Shown piece after piece: positions 51,286 to 64,000 of a DNA stretch of 64,000 nt. The stretch spans positions 372,001-436,000 of the forward strand of contig JAKNDB010000018.1 in assembly GCA_024305405.1 (NCBI GenBank), read 5' to 3'. How positions within the stretch are numbered: the first letter of the stretch is position 1; every line of letters starts with the position of its first letter. This DNA comes from Dirofilaria immitis. Lineage: Eukaryota > Nematoda > Chromadorea > Rhabditida > Onchocercidae. The notes below the pieces were generated by a model. That model did no database searches and had not been told where the DNA came from. It was given only the letters and a program-made list of their open reading frames with translations. The translations under genes were made by a program, and so were the position numbers.

Positions 51286-51935
51286 ATTTGAGATTATATC
51301 TCAAATTTATGCGAACAAAATTTAATACGAAGTTTAAAACAATTAAACACAAATTGCTATTTAATCGATTAATAATTAAAAGTTTAATTATATTAGTAAA
51401 ACAATCAGTTCTTCTGAAGCAAAAAAAAAAAATTATTTTTAAATTAATTGGGAAAATTAAAAAAAAATAAAATTTTCGGTTAAAAATAACAGCTTCTTTT
51501 TATCAATCAATTAACTAAACGTTTAATTGTACTAGTGATAATAGTTTATCGTATTATCAGTGATATTAGAATTTGCATTGTTGTATGCTATAAAATTAAC
51601 AACAACTGTTTTACGAGCTTTCGTCCATCATTGGGCTATTTGTCTATTATTTCTATACGAAATCTTTGAATCAAATTAAAATTTTGCGCTTAATTAGTAT
51701 ATCATTTATATTCTATGATCGTATTTTGAGCCAAATAGGCTATTTAAAATGAAAATTGGCAATAAATTTAGCAATGTCTAGGCTTCATTTTATTTGTTAA
51801 TTATATGCCCAGTAAACTTATCATCTTTCAAATTCGATTTATTTCTTCTATAAATTTTTTATCCTGTCAAATATTCCACAGTTTTCGGCAAAATCTAAAA
51901 ATCTTTGAACACTATTTTCCCGCTCTTTATGTTCT

Positions 51936-52087
51936 ACCTGTAAAGCGGAAACAGGTCGAGAGATTAACTTGTCAGATTATCTCTTCCTGTTAAAGCGAGA
52001 AGCAGGTCGAAAGATCAGCTCTTTCTATAAAGCGAGAAACAGGTCGAGAGATTAACTCTTCTTGTAAAGCGGGAAATATGTCGAGAG
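51936..52087. repeat. 36-50-bp tandem repeat, 4 copies
   Basis: TAAAGCGAGAAACAGGTCGA recurs at about 51941, 51991, 52027 and 52065, followed by GAGATTAACTCTT. It is distinctly less AT-rich than its surroundings. Confidence 0.88.
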
Positions 52088-53136
52088 AATTTCAATCATA
52101 TTACAATCATTATCGGTATTTGATTCATGTTTATTATTTATGCATATATTTTTGTTTAGGATTATGATAGTTTTATTTTGTAAAATGCAAAATAGATCGA
52201 GAAAATTCTGAATTTTATTATAATCATTATCAATATATGTAATATTTCATATTACATATATTTAAAATTTTGGCAAAATTTCAACTTTGCAAATAAAATT
52301 AATTTTTTGAAACGACTTTATGATTTATAATTATATTTAAAATATGAATATATATATATATCCTTTCTGATAAGTCTTTTTTAATGATATGACAAGAAGA
52401 TTTGAAATTATTAATTTCATAAATGTAATCATTCCCTAGAATTCTTATCATATCATCTTTTGCTGTAATATAATTCTAAACTTTTATGCCTAAATTATGA
52501 TAGCATTATCATAATATATTTCTTAAATGATACGTTCCATCATTCAAAAATCATCGTTGGAAATAAAAGTTGGAATAAATCCTTTCTTCAATGATATATT
52601 TTAATTTTATTTAAAAAAATCTATTATCTAAAATATTAAAGTAAATAATAAATTTTATTACTTTTTTTTATCTTTCAAAGATTATTTGAAAATTTAATAA
52701 AAATTATTAAATTTATTGATAGTTTTATAAATCGTTTAAATTACGTTATCTTTGCTTCAAAATTTTACTAAAATATCATTTAATTTTATCATTTACAGAG
52801 ATCATATGTTTCAATTTCCTACATCTAATTATATATGCTTATTACGTTAAACTCGAACAAGTGTTATCTACGTTCTTCAATTTAAAATTCTTGTCACTAC
52901 AAATTTGACAAGCTATCTGACATATCAATTCAAACTTATCACGGAAAGTGTCATTAATTCGAGAATTGATTATTTATTGCATGTGGAAGTAGGCACTTAT
53001 ATAGAATTTGATGTTTCAAAATAAATTTAATAATTAAATCAAAAAAAAAAGCAATCAATCTTAATATTAAAAATCCTCTTTTTTTCCATTTTCCATCATA
53101 TTAATTGAAAAAATAATCAGAATTGAATAATTTAAA

Positions 53137-53316
53137 ATGGAATTTAATTCTACAAATTTAAATTTAAAATTTCTAGTGATAAGAAATTTTACGATCGTAT
53201 CAAAACGGCCAACATTACGTGCAAATCGAATTCAACGAAGCAAAAATTTGAAACGAAAAAATGAAATATCTTCAATACCAAATATGTCATCAGTGATGGA
53301 AATAAGTGAAAGCAAG
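53137..53316 (+). CDS. Candidate 5' exon of an unknown plus-strand gene
   Basis: ATG-initiated 60-codon block ending in AAG and a GTAGGT donor. The sequence is basic and polar (VIRNFTIVSKRPTLRANR, IQRSKNLKRKNEISSIPN, MSSVMEISESK) with codons less AT-biased than flanks. The next plausible plus-strand acceptor in phase is at 58931 (TTCTCGCAG); joining there would end the protein after 22 more codons at TGA 58997-58999. The 5.6-kb intron this needs is large for this window. Family unknown. Confidence 0.35.
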
Positions 53317-56300
53317 GTAGGTTGATAGTTGTATATGCTTGGCTAATATTCTAGTTCTTCCATTATTTTCTTGGCTGTTCTTAATACATTTTAAATTGTA
53401 AATCGTTGAAAATTGAATGTATGCTTGGCCAAACGATAAACATTCTGACATTTTCTTGCTTGCTCTTGGCTAATATTCTAATCTTTTCGTCATTGTCTTG
53501 ATTATTTGAATGCAATTTTAAACTTTAGTTATGTTTAATCTTTTCTATATTATCATATCTATAAACTAAATATTTAAAGATGATGTTTACTGCTATGATG
53601 TTTACTGCTAATTTAATCCATAAGTATATATAAATAATGGAAAAGGTATCATACTAACATAAGTTGAAGAAATTTTAAATTTAAATCGAATTAATTGAAA
53701 CAAACTTATAAAATTAAAAATCAAAAGACTCAAAAACCAAAGATAAAATTTAAATTTATTAAAAATTTTTTAAAAATATCAGAACTTAAAATCCATTTCA
53801 TTGATGTTCATTAATTGAATATTAGCAATTCATTATATTCTAAAATGAACTTATATCGAAAATTGAAATTTTTTCAATTTAATAATAATAATCAAATAAA
53901 AATTCTGCTTGTTTAACAAAAATTATATAATAAAAATATCAATTCCTATTTCAAGTAAAATTTAATTTTAAAATTTTTAAATAAATTTTATAAATATTCG
54001 CCATTATTGTTTACTACGTTATTTTCAATATTATTATTATTATTCTCTTGTAATTGTGTAGCTATTTTGATGATTTGTTATTCATTTAAAATTAATAAAT
54101 AATTTGCCAATCTATTCATATTTTAAATTAAATTTTTTAACTAAAATTAAAATTTTCATTCAAAGTGATATGATTGGTAGGAAAAAATTCCTTATCAGTA
54201 GTCATTATATTTGTCAAAAATTTTTTTAATCAATCATTTTTATTGCTAAAAAAGATTACTTTGTCAACCATGATATTGCCATTAAATAGTTTATAATTTA
54301 TCTCTACAACTAGTTGATATTCTTCTCAGTCATTTCGGTCGGTAATTAGCGTTACTGATCTAATGTTATCAATTATGAGTAGCAAATATTTATCGTTAAT
54401 ATTATGGAAATTAAACGATAAGATCACGAGAATGATCGGGTATGTGAATTGCTTCGAATGCCTATCAGTTTTTTTTTACTACAACGAGAAAATGCCACAT
54501 ATTATCGTCTATCCTAATTTTGGATCATTAAATTTAGCCTAAACCAAATATTATTCAAAATTTTGCTATCACTTTTAATAATATTTCAATGATGAAGGAA
54601 AAAATTATTTGAATAATAATATCTTAAAAATATTGATCTAAAATGGTTTAAAAATTGATCATATCGATTGATTGATTTTAATATTATTTAGATATTATGT
54701 TAACTGTTGAATTAATTTTTTTCAATCAATTAGTTTTATGAAAATTTAATAAATGACATATGCTATTTCATATCATTTATTCAACATTTTAATGCTTTCA
54801 TATATCCATTCAATGTGAATAACAAAATCTATTGAAAACTTATCAGCAAGGCTTATCTGTTTCAAATCTTGATGTTGTCAAGGAGCCATTAAAATTAGCG
54901 CTCGAGCAGAAAATTTCACCTTCACTCTAAATTGAACATTAAAATTCCATTCCATGTCCTCATTTGATATTTGATGATAACATAACATCAGTCGTAGTAA
55001 GGACACAAGGACACGTTTTTAAATATATCTATCTAAAGATAAGTTTTTTTCCGTTTCCTCAATTTTATCGTTTTTTTTTAAAAACATGAGTGAGGAGAAG
55101 AATACTAATATAGTACTCAGAATTATGCATACCGTATTAGGACAAATATGATAACTGTAGTTTGAATATAGTATGCGCAGTTTCGAGTACTGTATTGTTA
55201 TCAGTGTGTTTAAATTAATTCTAAAAATTTAATGATATTTGTTGATAATAATTACGATCGAATAAGTAAACAAAATTTGAACCAATTTAACTGTAAAATT
55301 ACGATGACAAAAATATTATTGCAATCATAGGAATGTAAAATGTATGAGGTACAGTATGACATTTCCTTAGATATCAATGGAATCTGATCCAGAAATCTTT
55401 ATTGATTGCTTAATTATCGTTAATTCATAATATTAAATTCTATTTCCTGTAGTAATTTATTGAGTCAAAATGCAGATTCTCGATATTTGACATTTAATTC
55501 CATCAAATACGGATTCTCGATAGTTGACATTTAATTCAACAGCTTGAATATTTCAAGAAAAATGAGAGAAATATTTGTTAAATTTTGATTAAATATTTTT
55601 ACATATCTCTTCTAAGATTATTTCTTTCACGAGAAATTATTTTTAGATTTGACGATATAATGTTATTACTAAATAATTCTACGATATTCTTATTTAATTT
55701 AATTAATATTTAAATCTTAATTTTTCGTAATAATCTAAAGCATTAAGCTATTAACTAATATTAATATTTGATAATTAATACGTAAATTAATGCTGAATTT
55801 AATTTTTTTCTCTAACAAAGTTTTATTTATCCAATATTTTGCAAATTGCTTAAATTATTCTAAATTATTTCTATCAACAAACAATTAATTCTTGTAAAAG
55901 CAAATTTGATTAAAAATTTTTCAATTTATGATATCTATCTTTTGCCATTTGACCTTTTATTACTTTAATAATTGATATTGCTTGAATTTTATCAGTCTAA
56001 GATAAAATGAAACATTTAATTTAAAATTACAAGAATTATTCTATTCTAACTTTTTCATTTAAATTAAAATTACGACACTAAGCTGTTTAAATCTTTTTAA
56101 ATTAAAGTTTAAATTACAAGAACTATTCTATTCTAACTCTTTTTTTCTTTACCAATTTTTACGATCATTCTATTCCATTCATTCAATAAATATTTTTATC
56201 TTCCCGAATCATCAAGAATTTCACTATTTGTTAAAGATAAACGACATTGTTTATATGGAATACACATATTAGTGTCATTAAAAATAGTTTGAATGATTTA

Positions 56301-56455
56301 TGATCACAGAAATTTTTGATCTTATAACCAGTGAACTGATAAAACTATTGATTGCAATAAAAACTATTTTGCATATTTTTGATTGATAATGATCGATCGA
56401 TAATTGATGAATAAGATCGTAATAACTATTTTAGTAACTTCTTTGCAATCCTCAA

Positions 56456-56486
56456 AAGTGATATGATATGATATGATATGATATGA
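56456..56486. repeat. GATAT pentanucleotide microsatellite
   Basis: About six consecutive (TGATA) units. Confidence 0.9.
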
Positions 56487-57019
56487 TGTAACCAATATTT
56501 ATTTATGATAACAGTAACTTATCATTAATCATTCTAGATTATTTGCGTTAATTTAAGTCTAATTGATGGAATAAGTTCTATTCATATTTCTAATTGTTAG
56601 CAGAATTTTTTTATAAAATTAAAGTAAGGAATAATTGTTACACCTGTAATGATTGATTGATAAATAAATGAACTTGAAATATGAAACTTAATTATTATTC
56701 ATATCAAAAGCATATATATGAAAAATCAATCGATTAAAGCTTATTTGCTTCTTTCATTTCTTTTTTTTGGACAGATGAAGAGGTGGTGAGGTTTAATATT
56801 TTGACACTGATCGTTAGTTGATATTAATGAGCAATTTACCTGGTTAAGGTCACTGCTGCGACAACAATCTATCATTAGCTTTTTCGATGCAGGTGTAATA
56901 TATCAATATTAGGAGACGAGACGAGATTGTATGCTTCATAGGATCGTTTTTTCTCTTTATTTCTTCTTATTTTTAAATTAATATATTTATTATTTATTCA
57001 ATTATACCAAACAACAATT

Positions 57020-57385
57020 GTACTACTTTACCTTTACCTGTGTATAATATTAATTGTATTAATTAATATATTATATAGCATTAATGTTGTATTATTTATC
57101 TTTAGTATAACATTAATTGTATCACTTACCTTTTATAAAATTAATAATTACTTACCTTAGTGCAATAATAATTGCATTATTTACTGTAGTATAAAATTAA
57201 CTACCTGTCTTAATTAGCATTAATTATATTACTTACCTTAGTACAGCAGTGATTATATTACTTACCTTAGTATAAAATTTATTACCTACATTAGTACAAT
57301 AGTAATTATGTTATTTACCTTTGTATAACAGTAACTGTATCACTTACCTTAGTATAACATTAAATGTACCTTACCTTAGTATAAG
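57020..57385. repeat. Degenerate ~35-bp repeat around CTTACCTTAGTATAA
   Basis: About ten copies of TTACCTTAGTATAA(CA)TTAATTGTAT with many substitutions and small length changes. Confidence 0.75.
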
Positions 57386-57458
57386 CATTTATAATTCATT
57401 CAAATACCTTTCGTAAAATTTGATTTATTTAAAATTTACTCAAATTATCTTAAGCAGG

Positions 57459-57619
57459 CATTATTGATATTATAGATCAAACATTATCGATATTATAGAT
57501 CAAGCATTGTTGATATTATGTATCAAGCATTATCGATATTATAGATCAAGCATTATTGATATTATGCATCAAGCATTATTGATATTATGCATCAAGCATT
57601 ATAGATATTATAGATCAAG
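57459..57619. repeat. 23-bp tandem repeat, 7 copies
   Basis: Unit CATTATTGATATTATAGATC plus AAG; exactly 7 x 23 bp, with substitutions at two or three positions per copy. Confidence 0.95.
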
Positions 57620-58956
57620 CATTATTAGTATCATTGATTCGAAAAATATCATATCTTTGGATAAGTAATATAATTAATTGATTGATTGATTGTTCTATCT
57701 CAAAATATTTTATTTATAAAAGATTAAATTACCAGAAATCTAAATGATAGTGTATAATCCTTCAATTTAAACTAAATTAATTCCACTTCATCTTAATTAC
57801 CTATTATTTACTCCGTTATTCTCGAGATCTCTATAGGAAATAGCAGAAAATTATTCCAAATAATTCATAGTAATTGAGAAATAATTCATTTTTAACATCA
57901 ACGATAATGTAAAATCGATTTTGGCCAAGATATAGCCCATTATATTATTGGCCATGCTAAATTATTCATTTCAAAGAGCCTATTCACAACAACTTTTCAA
58001 AACTTTTTTTGAAATTATAAATTTATTAGTTTTCTATTTTAGCCCATATATATTTGGCAAATAATTTTAATTATTGAAAGTCCTCGACGTTATAAAATAA
58101 ATTCACCAAAAATTTTTAAATTTTTTTGATTATCTGAAGTTTAGAAGTTTTTAAGCAACGGAATCTGAGAGTTTTCAAATCTAGAATCCGATAAAATCTG
58201 ATAGATTTCATAATCATCTATTTTTAATCTTCAAATGAGATAGAAGTTTAATTAAAAATTTAGGATTTATTTCTTTTTTATACTATAAGTGTGATTCTAA
58301 TTTATTTTGCCGAAATCCTTCAATTCTTAATATATTTGAAATGTTCCTAATTTGATTAGAAATTTTTAATTGTTTTGTCCGAAAAAAAATCAATATGATA
58401 TTTTAATTAACTCTCCAGTTTATCAATAAATTCAATCCTTAGATATCAATAAATATCATTTTCTTTGTTTTATTATCACTGTATAAAATTAGGTCTTTCA
58501 ATTTGTAATCCTTAATATATTTGAAATGTTCCTAATTTGATTAGAAATTTTTAATTGTTTTGTTCAAAAATAGCACTATTTTGAATAAGCTTTATTTTGA
58601 TTAAAAAATATTTATTTTTCCACTTTAGTATACTGTAATGAATTATTACAGTATCATCATTAAGCTTCTGTATGTGTAAATCTAATAATCTCGGCCTGTT
58701 ATTTCAAAACTTTCAGTTTCTTTTTTTTTTCATTTTTCATGTTTCGCTTTACGCCATTATTTTATTTATAAATCAAATCGTTCCTTTTTTTTTTTAAATT
58801 ATCCGTTGTATTTGTTTGATTATTACAAATGTCAAATTGAGTGTTAAAATTCATTTAAAACTTAGGTATTACTATTATGCAATATTTGCATTACTTTCGT
58901 GGTATTCTGTTTTCTTCGAGAATTCTCGCAGACGCTAGGCGATATTACGAATTTCG

Positions 58957-59046
58957 ATGAGACGCCTTCTGCGACGACGAATATTTATGACAGTGGATGA
59001 ACAATCCCGCTTATTGATGAATGATGGAAAAAATGAAACTAATCAG
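58957..59046 (+). CDS. Candidate first exon of a plus-strand gene running off the right edge
   Basis: ATG at 58957, 30 codons, ending CAG and a GTTTGT donor at 59047. It encodes MRRLLRRRIFMTVDEQSRLL then MNDGKNETNQ. A possible spliced-leader acceptor (TTCTCGCAG) lies 26 bases upstream, and the block is much less AT-rich than its surroundings. The basic start followed by an acidic dileucine sorting pattern (EQSRLL) suggests the cytoplasmic N-terminus of a membrane protein. No downstream exon was recognised before 64000, so the gene is partial or the call is wrong. Confidence 0.4.
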
Positions 59047-60884
59047 GTTTGTTAACCTTATTGATAGTTCTGAGATAATCTTGTACGATCTATTTGCAAA
59101 GTCTAAAGATCGAATTCTAAGAGAGACACTGATTTTACTAATTACCATTTTAGAAATTTTATAAAGTATCTACTTCATTTACTCAAGAAAAATTTTAATC
59201 CATAAGCTTATCAAGTAGATTTAATAAAGCTTATTTTTTATATCATACTGACTATAACGGATGATAATTTGGTTGAATAGTTTTAAATTTTTATCAAACT
59301 TCTCTTTACAAAATTATTTCAAACTTTTTTGATTAGACATTTTGATATGAAAATAAAATTTCGTCACTTCCGCATATTTATGTTTTCATTTGCTGATATA
59401 TTTAATTATAATAAAATTTCTTTTCTTTTTTCCTTCTGATATTCCAATATCTTTTGTTATCATTGAATTTCGAAATTAAAATGCTTAACTGAATGATAAT
59501 ATAAAAGATAATTTTTATTGATTAATAATTAGAAATAAATAATATTTTATCAGCAAATTTCTTTTATTCCTTCTGATATTCTAATATCTTTGTTATCATT
59601 GAATTTCGAAATTAAAATGCTAAATTTATTGAATAATACGAAATATCATTTTTTTTTCATTAAATAATTTTACAATTAACAACAGATATCTTTCAGCGAA
59701 ATCAAATTATTATTTGATAAATTGATTTCCGCATATTAGAATATGAGATAAGAAAGTGAAGAAAGTTTGGATAAAAAAATTGACGAAATTTTGGAATAAA
59801 ACTTGTTTTTAAATTTTAAAGATTAATCATATATCTTCGAGACTAATCATATCTGTAATTAGTTTGAGGATATTCGAAAACTTGCTTTAACAATCACTTT
59901 AATCTTTTATTTTAATTATTGATAAAACCAATAAAATAAGTTAACGATAACCAATGAAGAGATTAATAATTACTTATTCATCTTTTCATTATCAAATATA
60001 TTATTTAAATAGATCCCTTACTCAATTTTATCTTTATCAAAACAATTATTTAATGAAATTTGCATAATTGCGACAATGATCGCTAACATTCAAAGTATTA
60101 TAACACATTGTTAACATTTCACCTTCGCTGTTCCATCCCATTGTGAAAGCCATTAAGGAATCGATCAAAATTACCATAACAAAGGTCATTAGGGTGTGAA
60201 CTTACAACTCTAAAGTCGATGACCTTATTATGTTGATTTCAAACTATCATTCTTCTTTTCTCTCTTCTCTTTTTCCGTCGGCATCTTCTTTGTTTGATCC
60301 TCATGGGAAAAATATTTGAAAAAAAAGACATTCCACAATCATCAGATTATAAATTAAATTCTTGAAATTTTATAAAAACTGATTCTTTCATGTATTTCAT
60401 CATTCGCTTACGTCATTGTTATCTACAGAAGGCTCAGAAAAGATTCTGAGATATCGAATGATTCTCAAAATGTAGTCTTTTTCTCATACATAAATATCGA
60501 ATAAATTAATTATTACTTCATCTTCTATTTACATTATATCCAATTCAATCTATGATTATCATATACTAAAATATATAGATATTTTTTAATTAATAACTAA
60601 ATGATAACTATTGATTAGAATATATAGTAACATATAAATATTCTGATAAAAGGTCATGATGATTTTTTTAAATTATTTGATTAAGATTTAATTTTAATAT
60701 TCTATGAAAACAAATATTAAAACATTGAAATGGTTGATAGCTTTTTATTGATTGAATTTTTGTTTGTTTGTTTTTTTTTTTGCTTCCTGTATCGATTAAT
60801 AATTTCATAAAAATAATAATGATGGAATATGATAGGATAGAGAATGTCTGTTCATCAGCAAAAACGAGAAATAAGTTGACGTTG

Positions 60885-61245
60885 TCGCATGAAGAGAAGT
60901 AAATTGGATATGTCGTATGGAGAGAAGTGAATTGGATCCGTCGCATAGAGAGAATTAAATTCAAATTGTCGCATGGAAGGAATGGAATTAAAATTGTCGC
61001 ATGGAGAGAATTAAATTGGATGTGTCATATGAACAACTGTCATTGGAGAGAACTGAGTTGGAATTGTCGCATGGAGGGAGGAGAAGTGAATTGGAATTTT
61101 CGCATGGAGAGAACTAAATTAAAGTTGTTGCTTGAGAGAGGTGAATTGGAACTGTAATATGGAGGGAATTAAATTGAAATTATCGCATGGAAAGAATGAA
61201 ATTGAAATTGTCGTATAGAAAGAACTGAATTGGAGTTATCGCATG
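60885..61245. repeat. 33-36-bp tandem repeat, about 10 copies
   Basis: Units of TTGTCGCATGGAGAGAATTA plus AATTGGAA with frequent substitutions and small indels. Purine-rich on the plus strand. It produces an artificial 76-codon ORF. Confidence 0.92.
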
Positions 61246-62967
61246 GTAGTTGTTTGATTGATTAATCATTTCTTTTGATCCTGGCTGATTGATTATTTGC
61301 TTTTCTCCTCCCTGTATTGCTGGATGAAGTTAAAGCTTATCATAATAATTTTGCTCCTACCATTGCTACTATGACTGATTGGTTGCTTGGCTGCTTAGTT
61401 GCTTGGTTGCTTGATTTTTTGGTTATTCGGTTGCTTGGCTGATTCTTTGATAGCTTAATGATTTGCTAGTCTTCTTCTATATTTCCAGATGAAGATGAAA
61501 CTTATCACATGATAGTATACGGTATTACTATTATTCCTATTAATTTCATTTTTCCCATTTTTTTCCCATCAATTTGCTAAAACGAAATAGTAGTGATCGA
61601 AGATTATAGAAGTGGTACTTACTAATTTAATAAAAAAAAAAGCAAATTTAGCTAATATTCTATTATCGTTGCTACTATTAATATTACTTCTTCTATTATA
61701 TTATTTCATCCAATTATTTATTTATTATATTATTTAGAAAATTATAATTTCAATTTGATTAAATTTTTTTAAATGTAAAAAATAAGTACTAGAAATAATT
61801 TAGTAATTAAATAATTAAATTTAAAATTTAAAGATCCATTTGCAAATTCAATAATTGAATAATTAAATTTAAAATTTAGAGATTCTTTTGCGAATAAAGA
61901 TATTTCTTCCCTCCACTGCTACTATTATTCTTCTTCTACTATTGCTTCATCAACTATCTTTCAATGGTATATGTTTATCAAGGATTAATGTATATTTATC
62001 ATTTTTAAAATTAATTTTGAATACTTCAGATGTGAAGAACGGCTAATAATATTAATTGATTAATTCATGTTTATCAAGAATTCTTCTGTCATACATTTTT
62101 ATCATCAATTTTTCTTTTATGATAAAAGAATATAAAATTTATTTTCCTCTTAAAATATTTATATTCAATTATTTTATATATTTGTATACAAATCCTTAAA
62201 TTCAAAGTTCTTTTTTTTCTTTCCAAAAAAAGAATTTCTAAAAAGTTGTAATTCTTTTCTTTTAAAACTTGCTATATAGATATGTTATGATAATAGTTTA
62301 CTATTATCATATTCTCGACATATTTTACATTTTTCATTGCTTTTTTTTAAAATATAATTTTAATGCTATAAATATGAACATATATTTATATATAATCGAA
62401 ATAAGTTTAATTTTTGAAAAACATTTTATAAATAATACTTTTTAAAACTATCATGATATCTTTTTATCTATCTATCATCTATCGATTAGTGATTATCCGA
62501 AAGCATATAACAATACTTAGATCAATTTTTTACATATATAAATTTTTTATGAAAGACTTCTGAGTTCAAATAATAATTCTTCCATCCTCACATTGATTAA
62601 TATATATTAGGATTATTTGAAAAAGTATGATGTTATTTTATCTATCAATTATTATCATCTGGAAATGTATGACATTTAACAATATTATTTAAATAATAAA
62701 TCTTTTTATTCATTGATTAGAATTATTCGGATAACATAAAAAATTTTCCAGGAAAGGTTTATAGTGGAACTGTTGAAATAATAAACTTCTTATCTATGAT
62801 CATATTGATTAGAATTATCTGAAGCATATATAAACTTTTAAATAAATGCTCAATCAGTGATAAACTTCAAATGATATTTCTTAATTAAATTCAAATAGTA
62901 TCATGTTGATCAATTCGAAATACCTGAAATCTATAATAGATAAGGTGAATGAATTGACAGAAATAAA

Positions 62968-63103
62968 TATATGCGATTGATACATTGTTCATTTCGCATT
63001 ATATGCAACGATATTTTGTTTACCTGACATTACATGCGTCAATTATATGCGATTGATACATTGTTCATTTCGCATTATATGCGACGATATTTTGTTTACT
63101 TGG
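62968..63103. repeat. Direct duplication, ~57-bp core, two copies 79 bp apart
   Basis: ATATGCGATTGATACATTGT, TCATTTCGCATTATATGC and CGATATTTTGTTTAC recur nearly perfectly. Confidence 0.92.
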
Positions 63104-64000
63104 CATGCATGCGATGATATATGCGGCGCATATGAGCAATTTCATGCTTTTTAAAATAGCATTTGTTATAATTGAAAGAAATAATGGCGTGAATCACTAT
63201 CTGTACGACACGTTATCTTTTAGTATTGTCAAATAGTCATCTCCTTTTTACTTTTCTCGAGATGCATCTCTCAATTCGGGAATCGTGCAAACAAATATTA
63301 TGCTCGTTTTTCACACTTTATATTTGTTTGCTCTCCTGCTGCTACTGTTATTATCACTTTTGCCATTTTTATTTTCAATAACTTATGTTTATTTTGAAAA
63401 TAATTATTTTTCTATTAAAATTATAAAATTTCCCATTTAATATTGTTTCAACTTATCAAAAATTTTTCAACTTATCAGAAATGATTAGTTGATATGAAAT
63501 ATTGAATAATATAAGGCGTAACTGAATGATATATGCATGACTTAGCTTAAGAAATATAAATATAAAATGTATTATTAAACGTAATATTCATTTAAAATAG
63601 CATTATATTAATGCGGCATAGCGGAACTAATCTATGCGGCACAACGGAAAATATCGCAGCGGAAAAATAATCGGGAATTTCTGCGATTTCAATTTTTTGC
63701 AAATGGAAATTTCCAAATGATAACATTTGTTGAGTAAATGATTCAGTTGATAATTTTGCTGCAAAATTTAAATTATCAAATTTATCAATTTTAAATTTCA
63801 AATTTGGATTAATCTTATTAATATTAGTCTCTAAATTTCAATTCATTTATTACAGTATGAATAATAATATTTAGTGATTAGAATAATGGAATTAAATTCG
63901 ATGATAAATCGAGAAATACTAATTTTAATATGATTTGTTTTATGGTACTATATTTAGATGTACAGATATTAGATAAGAGGATTCTGGAAAATAATTTTGT

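Larger units (their letters stand above)
49297..53136. other. Intergenic, mutase promoter side, repeat-rich
   Basis: Upstream of the mutase start. No exon recognised on either strand. Holds the ~105-bp array (50855-51285) and the 36-50-bp array (51936-52087). Confidence 0.5.
53326..58930. other. Long non-coding stretch, intron or intergenic
   Basis: No exon recognised in 5.6 kb on either strand. It contains the (GATAT)n run, the TTACCTTAGTATAA repeats and the 23-bp array listed separately, plus a dispersed duplicate: CCTAATTTGATTAGAAATTT with its surroundings at about 58345-58375 recurs at about 58530-58560. Confidence 0.5.
59047..64000. other. Long non-coding stretch to the right edge, probably intron
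   Basis: No exon with coherent splice signals on the plus strand. Contains the 60885-61245 array, TTGCTTGG-type repeats at 61378-61445 and the 62968-63103 duplication. A minus-strand open block at 63592-63740 (preceded by TTTTGCAG, encoding TESFTQQMLSFGNF) has no stop-proof partner exon and is not called. Confidence 0.45.

Noticed and set aside
51264..51470. 68-codon Lys/Leu-rich plus-strand ORF
   Set aside because: Low-complexity AT-rich frame at the edge of a tandem repeat, no splice signals or recognisable motif.
53137..59046. One gene joining 53137-53316 to an exon at 58931
   Set aside because: In phase, but needs a 5.6-kb intron and ends after 22 codons, while the same second block opens a better independent ATG frame. 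Left as two candidate exons.
60927..61157. 76-codon plus-strand ORF
   Set aside because: Built from the 33-36-bp tandem array.
1..64000. tRNA, rRNA and operon-like organisation
   Set aside because: No cloverleaf B-box or rRNA core sequence was noticed on either strand, and gene spacing is too wide for a typical nematode operon; a covariance-model scan was not possible.

Overview
This window is eukaryotic DNA from a nematode, most likely a parasitic clade III (filaria-like) species. It is very AT-rich. Its genes are split into many small exons with GT/AG introns and TTTCAG-type acceptors. Several families point to nematodes: a major-sperm-protein (MSP) domain protein, a ground-like (hedgehog-related) secreted protein, UDP-galactopyranose mutase and a BEL/Pao gag remnant. 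The longest open frames are only about 140 codons, so genes were rebuilt by joining exons on splice signals and codon phase. Exon edges may be off by a base, and no transcript data were available.

Layout, left to right. 28-6332 (-) is a divergent formin with an FH3-like helical region, a short FH1 and an FH2 domain, running off the left edge. 7499-10449 (-) is a tentative small membrane-protein gene. 12862-14972 (+) is an SH2-like protein. 16211-17240 (+) is a dead BEL/Pao gag remnant. 17314-19316 (-) is an MSP-domain protein. 21296-25212 (-) is an Angel-type endonuclease/exonuclease/phosphatase family nuclease. 26251-30224 (-) is an unrecognised 256-residue protein with four acidic-flanked hydrophobic patches that look like SUMO-interacting motifs. 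33472-35160 (-) is a ground-like protein with a signal peptide and a Cys/Pro repeat. 37961-42673 (+) is a tandem C-type-lectin-like protein. 43913-49296 (-) is UDP-galactopyranose mutase (glf-1-like). The last 15 kb is mostly non-coding, with two candidate plus-strand exons (53137-53316 and 58957-59046) and many minisatellites.

The genes do not form an operon or pathway. Several are typical of nematode surface or sperm biology: galactofuranose synthesis, the ground-like protein, the lectin and the MSP protein. Four gene models each need at least one single-base correction, usually in a short homopolymer, to keep frame. This looks like residual assembly indels rather than gene decay. I found no CRISPR array, tRNA, rRNA or bacterial sequence, and no convincing new multi-gene system. 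The most promising unknowns are the SUMO-interacting-motif candidate, the divergent FH2 and SH2-like proteins, and a 112-codon ORF inside a lectin intron.
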